A stretch of DNA of 64,000 nt. Source: Streptomyces violaceusniger Tu 4113. Lineage in GTDB: Bacteria > Actinomycetota > Actinomycetes > Streptomycetales > Streptomycetaceae. The notes beneath the pieces were generated by a model, which was given only the letters and a program-made list of their open reading frames with translations, was not told the origin of the DNA and did no database searches. Each line of letters begins with the position of its first letter. The first letter of the stretch is position 1. Below, one piece after another: positions 28,938 to 37,763 of this stretch. The stretch is from NCBI RefSeq assembly GCF_000147815.2, contig NC_015957.1, positions 744,001 through 808,000 on the forward strand, read 5' to 3'. The position numbers and the translations under genes were made by a program.

Positions 28938-30568
28938 CGCTCAGGCGTCGTCCCGGGCCTGGGTTTCTCCTGAGCTTCTTCGCGTGCTGCCTGGGCGCCG
29001 TCCCATGCCGCCTGGGCGCCGTGCTCCGCGAACCGCTCCCGCAGTCGGTACTTGAGCACCTTACGGAGCGTCTCATTGCGGGGCAGGGCGTCCACCACTT
29101 CGAGCCGTTCCGGCAGCTTGTGCACCGACAGCCCCGCCGTGCGCAGATACGACACCGCCCGGCCGAGCGTCAGCGCCTCCGCCCCCGCCGGCTGCTCCAC
29201 GACGGCGCAGACCAGCTCGCCCCGGTCGCGGTCGGGCAGGCCGATCACCGCCACATCACCCACGTCCGGGTGCTGGTACAGGAGCTGCTCGATCTCCTTG
29301 GCCGAGATGTTCTCGCCCTTGCGGATGATGATGTCCTTGGCGCGGCCGGTCAGCACCAGATGGCCGCTCTCCGTGAGATGGCCGAGGTCGCCGGTAAGGA
29401 AGAAGCCGTCCGCGTCGAACGCCTTACGGGTCTCGGCGTCGTCCAGATATCCGGCACAGACCGCCTCGCCGCGCAGCCCCACCTGACCGTCCACCACCCG
29501 GATCTCCATCTCCCGGGGCGGCCGGCCCTCGGTGGTGGCGAGGTTCTCGTCCGTGTCGTCCGGCGCACCCATGGTGATCATGGGGACTTCGGTCATCCCG
29601 TAGCCGTGGGTGAGCGTGCAGCCCAGCTCCCGTACGACCTCGTAGTAGAGCTCGGGCGGTTTGGGCGCGCCGCCGCCCGCGAGGAGCCGCAGGGTGGGGA
29701 TGAGCCTGCGCGAGGGGTCCTTGCGCTGTTCGGCCAGGAACATCGAGTAGAAGGCGGTGCTGCCGCCCGCGACCGTCACCCCGTGCCGCCGGTAGGCGGG
29801 CAGCGACTCCGGCAGGGAGAAGTGCTCCAGCAGCACGGCCGGGAAGCCGTACAGCAGCAGCATCACGGTGTAGTCCGGCCCGGCGACATGGGCGTACGGG
29901 AAGGCCATGGACCCCACGTCGTCCGGGCCGAGCCGCAGCGCGTGGGCGAGGCAGGCGCCGGCGGCGATGAGGCTGCGGTCGGTGTGCAGCACGCCCTTGG
30001 GGTCGGAGGTGGTGCCCGAGGTCCAGTAGATCCAGCGGACGGCCCGCCCGTCGGTGGGCGGCGGCGGGAGCCGCAGGGCCTTGGGGTCGGCCACCGGCAG
30101 GGTGTCGTACGCCTCGAAGACCAGTGGCGGTTCGGGCAGTTCGGCGGCCAGGCGCCGGGCCATCGCGGTGTGGTCGACGCCGCGCCAGTGGCCGGGCACG
30201 GCGAAGAACCGCGCCCCGGACTCGCGGAGCGCGAACCGCACCTCGCGGTCGCGGTAGTAGGGGATCAGCGGGGTCTGCACGGCGCCGAGGCGGGCGAGCG
30301 CCATGGTCAGCACGACCGTCTCGATCCGGGTGGGCAGTTGCCAGGCGACCCGGCTGCCGGGGCCTATCCCCATCCGGTACAGCCCGGCGGCGGTCCGCTC
30401 GGCGCGGGTGCGCAGGGCGCCGAAGGTCAGCCGCCGGTCATGGCGGGCGGAGGCGCCGGCCTGCAGCAGGGCGGGGGCGTCGGGGGTGAGCGCGGCACGC
30501 CGTTCGAGCAGTTCCCACAGCGTCGCCGAGCTGCCGAGCTCTTGCGCGTCTTGCGCGACGTCGGTCAT
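28934..30568 (-). CDS. AMP-forming acyl-CoA synthetase (FadD-like)
   Basis: The product is 544 residues from ATG 30568, preceded by GGGAGG. ANL-superfamily motifs are the P-loop YWTSGTTSDPKG (near residue 200), HGYGMTE, FFLTGDLG and the hinge/C-terminal KDIIIRKGENISAKEIE. The catalytic Lys lies near the end (NETLRKVLKYRLRE). It activates a carboxylic acid to acyl-CoA through an acyl-adenylate. It is divergent from two acyl-CoA dehydrogenase genes, with two TetR-type operators in between, which places it as the entry step of the catabolic island. Upstream in-frame starts would run over the operator and are rejected. Confidence 0.9.
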   Translation of the reverse strand: MTDVAQDAQELGSSATLWELLERRAALTPDAPALLQAGASARHDRRLTFGALRTRAERTAAGLYRMGIGPGSRVAWQLPTRIETVVLTMALARLGAVQTPLIPYYRDREVRFALRESGARFFAVPGHWRGVDHTAMARRLAAELPEPPLVFEAYDTLPVADPKALRLPPPPTDGRAVRWIYWTSGTTSDPKGVLHTDRSLIAAGACLAHALRLGPDDVGSMAFPYAHVAGPDYTVMLLLYGFPAVLLEHFSLPESLPAYRRHGVTVAGGSTAFYSMFLAEQRKDPSRRLIPTLRLLAGGGAPKPPELYYEVVRELGCTLTHGYGMTEVPMITMGAPDDTDENLATTEGRPPREMEIRVVDGQVGLRGEAVCAGYLDDAETRKAFDADGFFLTGDLGHLTESGHLVLTGRAKDIIIRKGENISAKEIEQLLYQHPDVGDVAVIGLPDRDRGELVCAVVEQPAGAEALTLGRAVSYLRTAGLSVHKLPERLEVVDALPRNETLRKVLKYRLRERFAEHGAQAAWDGAQAAREEAQEKPRPGTTPER

Positions 30569-30679
30569 CCCGGCCTCCCGTGGGACTCTTCCGGAACCGT
30601 TCGAGGCGATCGCGTGCTCGTGGCGCGGGGCTGAACCGCGCGCCGACCCGGCCCGACCCGCCCCGGCCCCGGACGATAA

Positions 30680-30694
30680 CTGACGGACCATCAG
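30680..30694. promoter_or_regulatory. TetR-type operator 1
   Basis: CTGACGGACCATCAG, one mismatch from a perfect palindrome, lies 112 bp upstream of the acyl-CoA synthetase start in the divergent control region. It is a member of the nine-site family described in the findings. Confidence 0.8.
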
Positions 30695-30770
30695 ATAGTG
30701 CTGGAAGCGTAAGGCCGCGCGCCTTGTCGGTCCAGGGGGTGCGGACTAGCCTGCGGATGCCCGCCCCTGT

Positions 30771-30785
30771 CTGACGGGCCATCAG
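30771..30785. promoter_or_regulatory. TetR-type operator 2
   Basis: CTGACGGGCCATCAG lies 20 bp upstream of the acyl-CoA dehydrogenase start at 30805, just before its GGGAGG ribosome binding site. It is therefore placed to cover the transcription start. Confidence 0.8.
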
Positions 30786-30804
30786 AAAGGGAGGTCGGCC
30801 GCTG

Positions 30805-31968
30805 ATGGATCTCGCCTTCACGGAGGACGAGGAGGACTTCCGGCACCGGCTGCGCGCCTGGCTCGCCGACGCCCTGCCCATGCTGCCGGACCGCCCGCAT
30901 CCGGCCGACTGGCCCGGCCGCCGCGCCTATGACTGCGGCTGGCAGCGCATGCTCCACGACGCGGGCTACGCCGGGCTGCACTGGCCGAAGGACGCGGGGG
31001 GCCAGGGCGCGACGCCCACCCAGCATCTGATCTTCCTGGAGGAGACCGAGCGGGCCGGTGCCCCCTATGTGGGCGCCGGTTTCGTCGGTCTGCTGCACGC
31101 GGGCCCCACCATCGCCGCCGAGGGCACCCCCGAGCAGCGGGCCCGCTGGCTGCCGCCGATCCTGCGCGGGGACGAGGTGTGGTGCCAGGGGTTCTCCGAA
31201 CCGGACGCCGGCTCCGACCTGGCGTCGCTGCGCACCCGGGCGGTACGGGACGGCGATACGTATGTCGTCAACGGGAGCAAGATCTGGACCTCGCACGCCG
31301 AGATCGCCGACTGGTGCGAACTATTGGTGCGCACCGCGCCGGTAAACGCCGACACGCCGAAGCACCGGGGCATCACCTGGCTGGCGATGCCGATGGACGC
31401 GCCCGGGGTGACGGTACGGCCGCTGCGGACCCTCGCCGGGACGGCGGAGTTCGCCGAGATGTTCCTGGACGAGGTGCGGGTGCCGGTCACCCACCGGGTC
31501 GGGGAGGAGAACGACGGCTGGCGGGTGACCATGGTGACCCTCTCCTTCGAGCGCGGTACGGCCTTCGTGGGCGAAGTGGTCGCCTGCAGGCGGGTGCTGG
31601 AGGCGCTGGCCCGCACGGCGAAGGCCAACGGACGCTGGGACGACGCGGTGTTGCGGCGCCGGTTGGGGCGGCTCGCGGCGGAGTGCGCGGCGCTGTGGCG
31701 GCTCACCCAGTGGAATGTGAGCGAGGCGCAGCGCACCGGCGGGGTGCCGGGCGTCGGCGGCTCGGTCTTCAAACTGCGCTTCTCACAGGTGCGGCAGGAG
31801 CTGTACGAGGCGGCCGCCGAGGTGCTGGGGCCGGACGCGCTGGACGCCGGTCAGGAGTGGGTCGCGGACCGGCTCTCGTCGCTCTCGTACACGATCGCCG
31901 CGGGGACCTCGCAGATTCAGCGGAACATCGTGGCCGAGCGGATCCTCGGCCTGCCGAAGGGACGGTGA
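30805..31968 (+). CDS. Acyl-CoA dehydrogenase, large-type subunit
   Basis: The product is 387 residues, a full-length ACAD: N-terminal helices (FTEDEEDFRHRLRAWL), the FAD/substrate loop WCQGFSEPDAGSDLA near residue 125, KIWTSHAEIADW, and the C-terminal helical domain ending AAGTSQIQRNIVAERILGLP. It introduces the alpha-beta double bond into an acyl-CoA. The following gene overlaps by 4 bp and encodes a smaller ACAD-like partner. This pairing is like the heteromeric ChsE-type dehydrogenases of steroid side-chain degradation. Confidence 0.9.
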   Translation: MDLAFTEDEEDFRHRLRAWLADALPMLPDRPHPADWPGRRAYDCGWQRMLHDAGYAGLHWPKDAGGQGATPTQHLIFLEETERAGAPYVGAGFVGLLHAGPTIAAEGTPEQRARWLPPILRGDEVWCQGFSEPDAGSDLASLRTRAVRDGDTYVVNGSKIWTSHAEIADWCELLVRTAPVNADTPKHRGITWLAMPMDAPGVTVRPLRTLAGTAEFAEMFLDEVRVPVTHRVGEENDGWRVTMVTLSFERGTAFVGEVVACRRVLEALARTAKANGRWDDAVLRRRLGRLAAECAALWRLTQWNVSEAQRTGGVPGVGGSVFKLRFSQVRQELYEAAAEVLGPDALDAGQEWVADRLSSLSYTIAAGTSQIQRNIVAERILGLPKGR

Positions 31969-32981
31969 GCGAAGCCGTGGACTTCCAGCTCACGGACGAC
32001 CAGCGGGCGCTGCGGGCGGGGATGCGCGAGCTGCTGGAACGGCGCTTTCCGCGGACCCGGCTGCGGGCGGCGGTGGACGGGGACACGGAGCGGAGTGCGG
32101 AGTTGGACCGGGCCCTGTGGCGGGAGCTGGGCGCGGCGGGGCTCTTCGCGCTGCGGGTGCCGGAGTCGGCGGGCGGGGTGGGACTGGGGCTGCCGGAGGC
32201 GGTGCTGGCCTTCGAGGAGGCGGGCCGGGCCCTGCTGCCGGGGCCGCTGGTCGCGACAGAACTGGCGGCCGGGCTTTCGGCGGCGTTGGCGGCGGGTGCT
32301 GTTCAGGGCGAGACGGTGGTGACGGCGCTGGACGAGGAGGGCGCGCGGGCGCCGGTCGAGCATCTGGCCTCCGCCGACGCGGTGCTGGCGCTGGGGTCGA
32401 CGGCGGTCGAGTTGATCCCGGCGGCGGAGGTGGCGCGTGCGGCGGAGCCGATGCGGTCCGTTGACCCGGCCACCCCGCTGCACCGGACGGCGCCGACCCG
32501 AACCCGGCAGGACCAGGCGGGGCCGGGCCGTTCGGGGATCGCCGCCCGGCTGCGCCGCGAGGCGGCGCTGCTGACCGCGGCACAACAGCTCGGCAGCGCC
32601 TCCCGAACGGTCGAACTCGCGGTGGACCACGCCAAGCGGCGCACCCAGTTCGGTCGGCCGATCGGTGCCTTCCAGGCCGTACAGCATCTGTGCGCCCAGA
32701 TGCTGGTACGCGCGGAATCATCCAGAAGTGTGGTGTATGCGGCGGCGGTCACAGAAGACCCGGGTGACATCGCGGCCGCCAAGCTGCTCGCCGATGAGGC
32801 CGCTGTCCACAATGCCCGCGATTGTCTACAAGTCCATGGCGGGATGGGCTTCACCTGGGAGGCGGATGTCCATCTGCATCTCAAGCGGGCCTGGGTGCGG
32901 GCAGGTCAGTGGCAGTGCGCGGCGGCGGCGGAGGAGGAGCTTGCGGCCGGGCTCGTGTCGACCGTTGAAACATGTTTGTAG
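31965..32981 (+). CDS. Acyl-CoA dehydrogenase, small-type subunit
   Basis: The product is 338 residues from GTG 31965, which overlaps the upstream stop (GTGA); GTG 31977 (MDFQLTDDQ) is the alternative. It is shorter in the middle domain than a normal ACAD, replacing part of it with an Arg/Gln-rich segment near residue 180. It keeps RRTQFGRPIGAFQAVQH and the FAD-contacting QVHGGMGFTWE at the C-terminus. It likely forms a heterotetramer with the product of the preceding gene, each subunit supplying part of the FAD site. Confidence 0.85.
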   Translation: MSEAVDFQLTDDQRALRAGMRELLERRFPRTRLRAAVDGDTERSAELDRALWRELGAAGLFALRVPESAGGVGLGLPEAVLAFEEAGRALLPGPLVATELAAGLSAALAAGAVQGETVVTALDEEGARAPVEHLASADAVLALGSTAVELIPAAEVARAAEPMRSVDPATPLHRTAPTRTRQDQAGPGRSGIAARLRREAALLTAAQQLGSASRTVELAVDHAKRRTQFGRPIGAFQAVQHLCAQMLVRAESSRSVVYAAAVTEDPGDIAAAKLLADEAAVHNARDCLQVHGGMGFTWEADVHLHLKRAWVRAGQWQCAAAAEEELAAGLVSTVETCL

Positions 32982-33446
32982 CCGAGCTCGATGGATACGC
33001 CTGAATTGTTGGGATGTCGCATTCTCTGGGGAGATCCCCAGGGCGTCTGAGGTGACCGAGCGTTGATACCAGGTTGTTTCCTAGGCGTGACTCGTCACAG
33101 GGGGGAGTCGGGCCCGGGCTCGGGTACTCTCCGTGGGGTGCGAGCGCTTATGGGGTGCAAGAAGCCCGGCGTTGCCCATGGGGCGATTCCGGGCATGCCG
33201 ATGTGCCCCGCTCGCGCCGGGTATGCGACGCCTGAGCTTCGGTGTTCGAGTCCTCAGGACGTGTGTCGCACAGTATGCCCCACGCATACTCCTTGGCGCT
33301 GGAATATGACCGAAGCGCTTGTTGGGGTGACTGTACGTCAACCATGCTGTCGCGCAAGTCTCCCAGCGGTAGCTGGGGGAACGTCACGGTCCGTGACCTC
33401 TTGGAGGTACAAGGCGATGTGTGTGCCGGTTCGGATGGTGTGAGCA
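32982..33446. other. 465-bp intergenic leader, less GC-rich, with hairpins
   Basis: No gene is clearly supported. The stretch from about 33000 to 33440 is visibly poorer in GC than its surroundings and contains AGTATGC-N5-GCATACT (around 33277) and CCTGAG-N16-CTCAGG (around 33233). A short frame beginning with ATG near 33343 (MLSRKSPSGSWGNVTVRDLL) runs into the next gene in another frame and could be a leader peptide. A long regulated 5' region for the ATPase gene is the likelier reading. Confidence 0.35.
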
Positions 33447-34019
33447 GTGCAGGTGCTTCAGGCGCAGATGGAGGTCCGGCCCGATCCGGCGGAGGTGAGC
33501 CGTGCCCGTAGGTGGGCCCGTTCGCGGCTCGTCGGATCAGGGATCGGAGCCGACGAGCCGCTCGCTGAGACGTTGATTCTGCTCATTTCCGAACTCGTCA
33601 CCAACGCCGTGGTGCACACCGGCTGCCCGGCCGTGCTGCGGATGCTCTTCCCCGCCCAGTCGATGGGCGGCGGGGGCGGCGGCGGGAACGGTGGCGGTGT
33701 CGGCGGAGGCGGGGCCCCAGGGCCGTTCGTGAGCCGGGGCGCGGGTCTGGGAACGGTCCGGGTCGAGGTCGCCGATGTCAGCGACCGCGCGCCGCGCCAG
33801 CGCTGTGCCGATGAGGAGGACACTCATGGGCGCGGTCTGGAGCTGGTCGACGGTCTCGCCGACCGATGGGGCTGGCAGCCGGAGGGCTCCGGCAAGCGGA
33901 TCTGGTGTGAAATCGACCGCGCGAAGGGCGAAGAGCCGCTTTCCAGGAGGCGAGCGGCCTCTCATGCGCCGTCACACATAGGACGAACCAGGCAAAGTCC
34001 AGACCAGGTGTTGACGTGA
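33447..34019 (+). CDS. Anti-sigma-factor-like ATP-binding protein (HATPase_c, RsbW-type)
   Basis: The product is 190 residues from GTG 33447. GHKL-ATPase motifs are ISELVTNAVVH (N box), VEVADVSDRAP (G1) and GRGLELVDGLADRWGW (G2). Streptomyces has many such single-domain proteins, which act as anti-sigma factors or kinases of anti-anti-sigma factors. Between the N box and G1 there is a pure Gly/Asn insertion (about residues 71-96), usually only a few residues in relatives. The ~25 residues after KRIWCEIDR are a basic, low-conservation tail. No sigma-factor gene is adjacent. Confidence 0.8.
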   Translation: MQVLQAQMEVRPDPAEVSRARRWARSRLVGSGIGADEPLAETLILLISELVTNAVVHTGCPAVLRMLFPAQSMGGGGGGGNGGGVGGGGAPGPFVSRGAGLGTVRVEVADVSDRAPRQRCADEEDTHGRGLELVDGLADRWGWQPEGSGKRIWCEIDRAKGEEPLSRRRAASHAPSHIGRTRQSPDQVLT

Positions 34020-34345
34020 CGTGTTCGGTTGATCACTCTAGGATCAGCGATTCGTCGCGAGGGGACGCCGAGGGTTGTGGTGTCTCTGTGAGCCCTGTGT
34101 TCACGGTGACGTTCCTTGGCGAGTGCGGGTCGCGCCCCCGCTGCTGAACCAGGGCTCAGCGTCGGGAGCCGGGTGGCGGTGCGCGGTGCCGTGCTCGGGG
34201 CGCGCATGAGCGCACCGCCGCCCGAGAAGATCGACCCGCCGCCCCCTTCTGGGCCCGACGCGCGCTGTCCGTTGCGCGCGTCGGGGACGCCGAGGCGCCG
34301 GAGGGGGCGGGCGCCAGGGGGATGGGCGTGACGGGGGAATGGGCG
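34020..34345. other. 326-bp intergenic region without a recognisable gene
   Basis: It lies between the ATPase gene and the end of the convergent cyclase gene. A short hairpin TGATC-N7-GATCA (34030-34046) sits just after the ATPase stop. I see no promoter, operator or conserved peptide in the remainder, which is GC-rich with Pro/Arg-coding frames on all strands. Confidence 0.4.
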
Positions 34346-35272
34346 TCAGAGGATCGCCACGGGGGCGACGGGAGCGCCCGTGCCACCGACGAACGGCTCG
34401 GGCGGGGCCGATAGCAGGAAGGCGTAGCGCCCCTCCTCGGCGCAGGCGTCGGAGAGTTCCTCCAGATTCCAGTTCTGGCCCTGGAGCATGCCCATCTCGA
34501 CCAGGTCGAGGGCGTGGACCGGCATCCAGAGGTCCTCGATCTCCGGTGGGAAGACCTCGAAGGTCAAGGTGTCATTGGCGACCGCCGCCACATCGCGGGC
34601 ATGGAACCACTCCGGTGTGCGCAGGGAGAGGCCCGGTGAGGGGTAGGCGTATGCCTCCTTCTCGCCCGCCAGATACCGCTGGATCTGCCCGGTGCGGACG
34701 AGGGCGATATCGCCGGGGCGCACCGTCGTCCCGGCCAGTTCCTCGGCGGCGTCGAGGTCTTCGGGGGTGACCGTATGCCCCTCGGGCAGCCGCTCGGTGC
34801 CCCGGGCGCGCGCCACATCGAGGAGGACCCCGCGCGAGACGAGGGGTCCCGCCTTCTCGATACCGCTGAAGGCGGCGCGGTCATGGGTGGTGATGGAGGC
34901 GGCGGGGCGGCCGTTGTAGATCCTGCCGGTGTGCGAGACATGGGCCAGTCCGTCCCAGTGGGTGCCGGCCTGGAGCCCCATCGTCACCGCGTCGTCGCTG
35001 GTCGCCACGGTACCTGGGCCGAACATCTCGAAGTTGACCGCGATCATCGTATGCAGCGGGTTGATCCGCCCGGGGATCACTCCGGTCTGGATGCCGTCCT
35101 GTCGCAGCGGCACCGCGAGCGGGATGCGACGGCCGGTCCGTATCGTCGCGGCGGCCTCCCGGACCACGGCATCGGTGATCAGGTTGAGCGTGCCGATCTC
35201 GTCGGCCGTCCCCCAGCGGCCCCAGTTGTTGACGCGCTTGGCGATCTCGTGGAACTCGGCTGGCAGCGGCAT
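34346..35272 (-). CDS. Cyclase-family (PF04199) metal-dependent hydrolase
   Basis: The product is 308 residues from ATG 35272, preceded by GAAGGAG; the longer frame would start upstream of the operator. The cyclase/kynurenine-formamidase fold shows GTHWDGLAHVSHTG (H-x-D-x3-H metal site), GVLLDVARARG and PGDIALVRTG. The family hydrolyses amides or lactones such as formylkynurenine. In this island a ring-opening or acyl-hydrolysis step is plausible but not proven. It is divergent from the SDR-led operon, with one TetR-type operator between. Confidence 0.82.
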   Translation of the reverse strand: MPLPAEFHEIAKRVNNWGRWGTADEIGTLNLITDAVVREAAATIRTGRRIPLAVPLRQDGIQTGVIPGRINPLHTMIAVNFEMFGPGTVATSDDAVTMGLQAGTHWDGLAHVSHTGRIYNGRPAASITTHDRAAFSGIEKAGPLVSRGVLLDVARARGTERLPEGHTVTPEDLDAAEELAGTTVRPGDIALVRTGQIQRYLAGEKEAYAYPSPGLSLRTPEWFHARDVAAVANDTLTFEVFPPEIEDLWMPVHALDLVEMGMLQGQNWNLEELSDACAEEGRYAFLLSAPPEPFVGGTGAPVAPVAIL

Positions 35273-35345
35273 GGCATCTCCTTCGTCGTTCCCGGTCGTC
35301 GTTTGTGCGCGAGGGCTTGTACTCGGGCCGCGTCTGCTCAAAAAT

Positions 35346-35360
35346 CTAACGGACCGTCAG
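35346..35360. promoter_or_regulatory. TetR-type operator 3
   Basis: CTAACGGACCGTCAG lies 23 bp upstream of the SDR start (35383) and 74 bp from the cyclase start, so it can control both directions. Confidence 0.78.
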
Positions 35361-35382
35361 AAACTCCGGGAGGGGACGCGAC

Positions 35383-36294
35383 GTGGGCAACTTCTTGGAC
35401 GGCAAGGTGGTAGCCGTCACCGGGGCCGGACGCGGTATCGGACGAGCGGTGGCTCTGGCCTGCGCGACCGAAGGGGCACGGGTCGTCGTCAACGACTACG
35501 GGGTCTCCATCGAGGGCGGCGAACCGAGCAGCGAGGTCGCCGTGGCCGTGGTCAAGGAGATCGTGGCGTCGGGCGGTGAGGCGGTCGCGGTCGCCGACGA
35601 CGTCTCGACCATGGCCGGTGGCCAGCGGATCGTGGACACCGCGCTCGACCGGTACGGACGGCTGGACGGGGTCGTCTGCGTCGCCGGGATTCTGCGCGAG
35701 CGGATGCTCTTCAACATGTCCGAGGAGGAGTGGGACCCGGTCGTCGCCACCCATCTCAAGGGCACCTTCACGGTCTTCCGGGCGGCGTCGGCGGTGATGC
35801 GCCGCCAGCGCTCCGGCACCCTGGTCGGCTTCACCAGCGGCAACCACCAGGGCAGCGTCGCCCAGGCCAACTACGCCTCCGCCAAGGGCGGGATCATCTC
35901 CCTGGTGCGCAGCGCCGCGCTGGGGCTGCACAAGTACGGCGTCACGGCGAACTGTGTCGCACCGGTCGCCCGCACCCGGATGTCCGCCAATGTGCCGATG
36001 GAGCTCAAGGAGATCGGCGAGCCGGAGGATGTGGCGGCCCTGGTCGTCTATCTGCTGAGCGAACGCGCCCGCGCGGAGCGGATCACCGGCCAGGTCTATA
36101 CGATCGCGGGCCCCAAGATCGCGGTCTGGGCCCAGCCGCGTGAGCTGCGCGCCGGATACACCGAGGGCGCCTGGACGCCGGACAAGATCGCCGACTTCCT
36201 CCCGGGCACGGTCGGCACCGATCCCATGCCGATGCTGGCCCAACTGGAGGCCATGGCCCAGGCCGCCGCCACCGGCCAACGCCCCAACGCCTGA
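35383..36294 (+). CDS. SDR family 3-hydroxyacyl-CoA dehydrogenase-like
   Basis: The product is 303 residues from GTG 35383, preceded by GGGAGGGG. SDR motifs are VTGAGRGIGRAVA, NDYGVSIEGG, VCVAGI and the catalytic NYASAKGG near residue 165. The extended N-terminal insertion with SIEGGEPSSE and the C-terminal extension resemble the dehydrogenase half of peroxisomal multifunctional enzyme 2 and its actinobacterial steroid-pathway relatives, suggesting a (3R)-hydroxyacyl-CoA or 17-hydroxy substrate. It is the first gene of a run with the dehydrogenases at 36363, 37760 and 39248. Confidence 0.85.
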   Translation: MGNFLDGKVVAVTGAGRGIGRAVALACATEGARVVVNDYGVSIEGGEPSSEVAVAVVKEIVASGGEAVAVADDVSTMAGGQRIVDTALDRYGRLDGVVCVAGILRERMLFNMSEEEWDPVVATHLKGTFTVFRAASAVMRRQRSGTLVGFTSGNHQGSVAQANYASAKGGIISLVRSAALGLHKYGVTANCVAPVARTRMSANVPMELKEIGEPEDVAALVVYLLSERARAERITGQVYTIAGPKIAVWAQPRELRAGYTEGAWTPDKIADFLPGTVGTDPMPMLAQLEAMAQAAATGQRPNA

Positions 36295-36362
36295 CCGCGA
36301 CAAACGGCGACAACGGCAGGGCTTGCCGGGAACACCGACCAGCGCCGACGAGGGGAGAGGCC

Positions 36363-37763
36363 GTGGACTTCGCTTTCGGACCGGAGGACGAGCGGTTCCG
36401 CGCCGAGGCGCGCGACTGGCTGGCCGCGCACTTCACCGGACCGTTCGCCGCCCTCAAACAGGAGCCCGGCGGCCACCCCGGCGAGGCGCGCGGCGATATG
36501 ACCGCCCGCCGCGCCTGGGAACGCGAGCTGAGCACGGGCGGCTGGATCGGCCTGGGCTGGGACCGTACGGACGGGGCGTACGGCAATCGCGCGGCGACGC
36601 TCACCCAACAGGTCGTCTGGGCCGAGGAGTACGCCCGCGCCGGGGCGCCCGGCCGACTGGGCCATATCGGCGAGAACCTCCTCGCGCCCACCTTGCTCGC
36701 GCACGGCGACTCCGCACAGCGCGCCCGTTTTCTGCCGCCCATCGCCCGTGCTGAGGAGCTGTGGTGCCAGGGCTACAGCGAACCCGACGCGGGCTCGGAC
36801 CTCGCCGGGCTACGGACCCGCGCCGTCCGCGACCCGGGCGATGGCACCTATCGCATCACCGGGCAGAAGATCTGGACCTCCCTCGCCCACGAAGCCGACT
36901 GGTGCTTTGTGCTGGCGCGCACCGAGGAGGGCTCACAGCGTCATCATGGACTCTCCTTTCTGCTGGTGCCGATGGACCAGCCGGGACGGATCGAGGTGCG
37001 GCCGATCCGGCAACTGACCGGGACCGCGGAGTTCAACGAGGTGTTCTTCGACGGGGCCGTGGCCCGCGCCGAACACCTCGTCGGCGGCGCGGGCCACGGC
37101 TGGCGCGTGGCCATGAGCCTGCTCGCGGTGGAGCGCGGGGTCTCCACTTTGGTCCAGCAGATCGGCTTCGCCCAGGAGCTGAGCCGGGTGGTGCGACTGG
37201 CGCTGGAGACCGGCGCCGCAGAGGAGCCCGTCCTGCGTGACCGGCTCATACGGCAGTGGGCCGAGCTCAAGGCCATGCGCTGGAACGCCCTGCGCACCCT
37301 GGGCGCCGCACAGAAGCCCACCCCGAACCCGAACCCGAACCCGAACGCCAACCACGCCCGGGACCCTGCCCTTCACCCTGCCTCGAACGACGCCCGGGAC
37401 CCCGCTCCGCGGAAGGGTGCCGCCCACGACCTCCCCCCGGGGAGCGCGGACCCCCAGGCCCCCGGCCCACGGGACCCCGGCCCGCAGGACCCCGGCGCGC
37501 AGGACCTCGGCGCGCCCAGCGTCGCCAAGCTGCTGTGGGGCGGCTGGCATCAGCGGCTCGGCGAGCTGGCCGTGCAGGTGAGGGGCGCCGCGGCCGCACT
37601 CGGCCCGGCGCGCTGGACCGCCGGCCGGCCGTACGAACTCGACGCCTTCCAGCGTCTCTTCCTCTTCTCCCGCGCCGACACCATCTACGGCGGCTCGGAC
37701 GAGATCCAGCGCACCATCATCGCCGAGCGCGTACTTCACCTCCCCAAGGAATCACGCCGATGA
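36363..37763 (+). CDS. Acyl-CoA dehydrogenase with a Pro-rich insertion
   Basis: The product is 466 residues from GTG 36363. The ACAD core is complete: WCQGYSEPDAGSDLAGL near residue 135, KIWTSLAHEADW, LTGTAEFNEVFFDG, and the C-terminal GGSDEIQRTIIAERVLHLP. Between two helices of the C-terminal domain it carries ~65 extra residues (about 318-384) of low complexity, starting with repeated Asn-Pro and continuing with Asp-Pro-Gly units. The insertion sits at a surface turn and need not harm activity. It is a large-type subunit like that at 30805. Its stop overlaps the next start (ATGA). Confidence 0.88.
   Translation: MDFAFGPEDERFRAEARDWLAAHFTGPFAALKQEPGGHPGEARGDMTARRAWERELSTGGWIGLGWDRTDGAYGNRAATLTQQVVWAEEYARAGAPGRLGHIGENLLAPTLLAHGDSAQRARFLPPIARAEELWCQGYSEPDAGSDLAGLRTRAVRDPGDGTYRITGQKIWTSLAHEADWCFVLARTEEGSQRHHGLSFLLVPMDQPGRIEVRPIRQLTGTAEFNEVFFDGAVARAEHLVGGAGHGWRVAMSLLAVERGVSTLVQQIGFAQELSRVVRLALETGAAEEPVLRDRLIRQWAELKAMRWNALRTLGAAQKPTPNPNPNPNANHARDPALHPASNDARDPAPRKGAAHDLPPGSADPQAPGPRDPGPQDPGAQDLGAPSVAKLLWGGWHQRLGELAVQVRGAAAALGPARWTAGRPYELDAFQRLFLFSRADTIYGGSDEIQRTIIAERVLHLPKESRR

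Noticed and set aside
30569..30691. Longer N-terminus for the acyl-CoA synthetase (start at 30691)
   Set aside because: It would place the start inside operator 1 and add an Arg/Gly/Ala-rich tail not seen in the family; ATG 30568 has a good RBS.
33160..33260. tRNA-like GGTGTTCGAGTCCTC near 33240
   Set aside because: The TPsiC-like string is present, but no acceptor, D or anticodon stems can be paired around it.
34116..34331. 71-codon forward frame in the 34.0-34.3 kb gap
   Set aside because: Arg/Pro/Gly-rich product without RBS, typical of a random high-GC frame.
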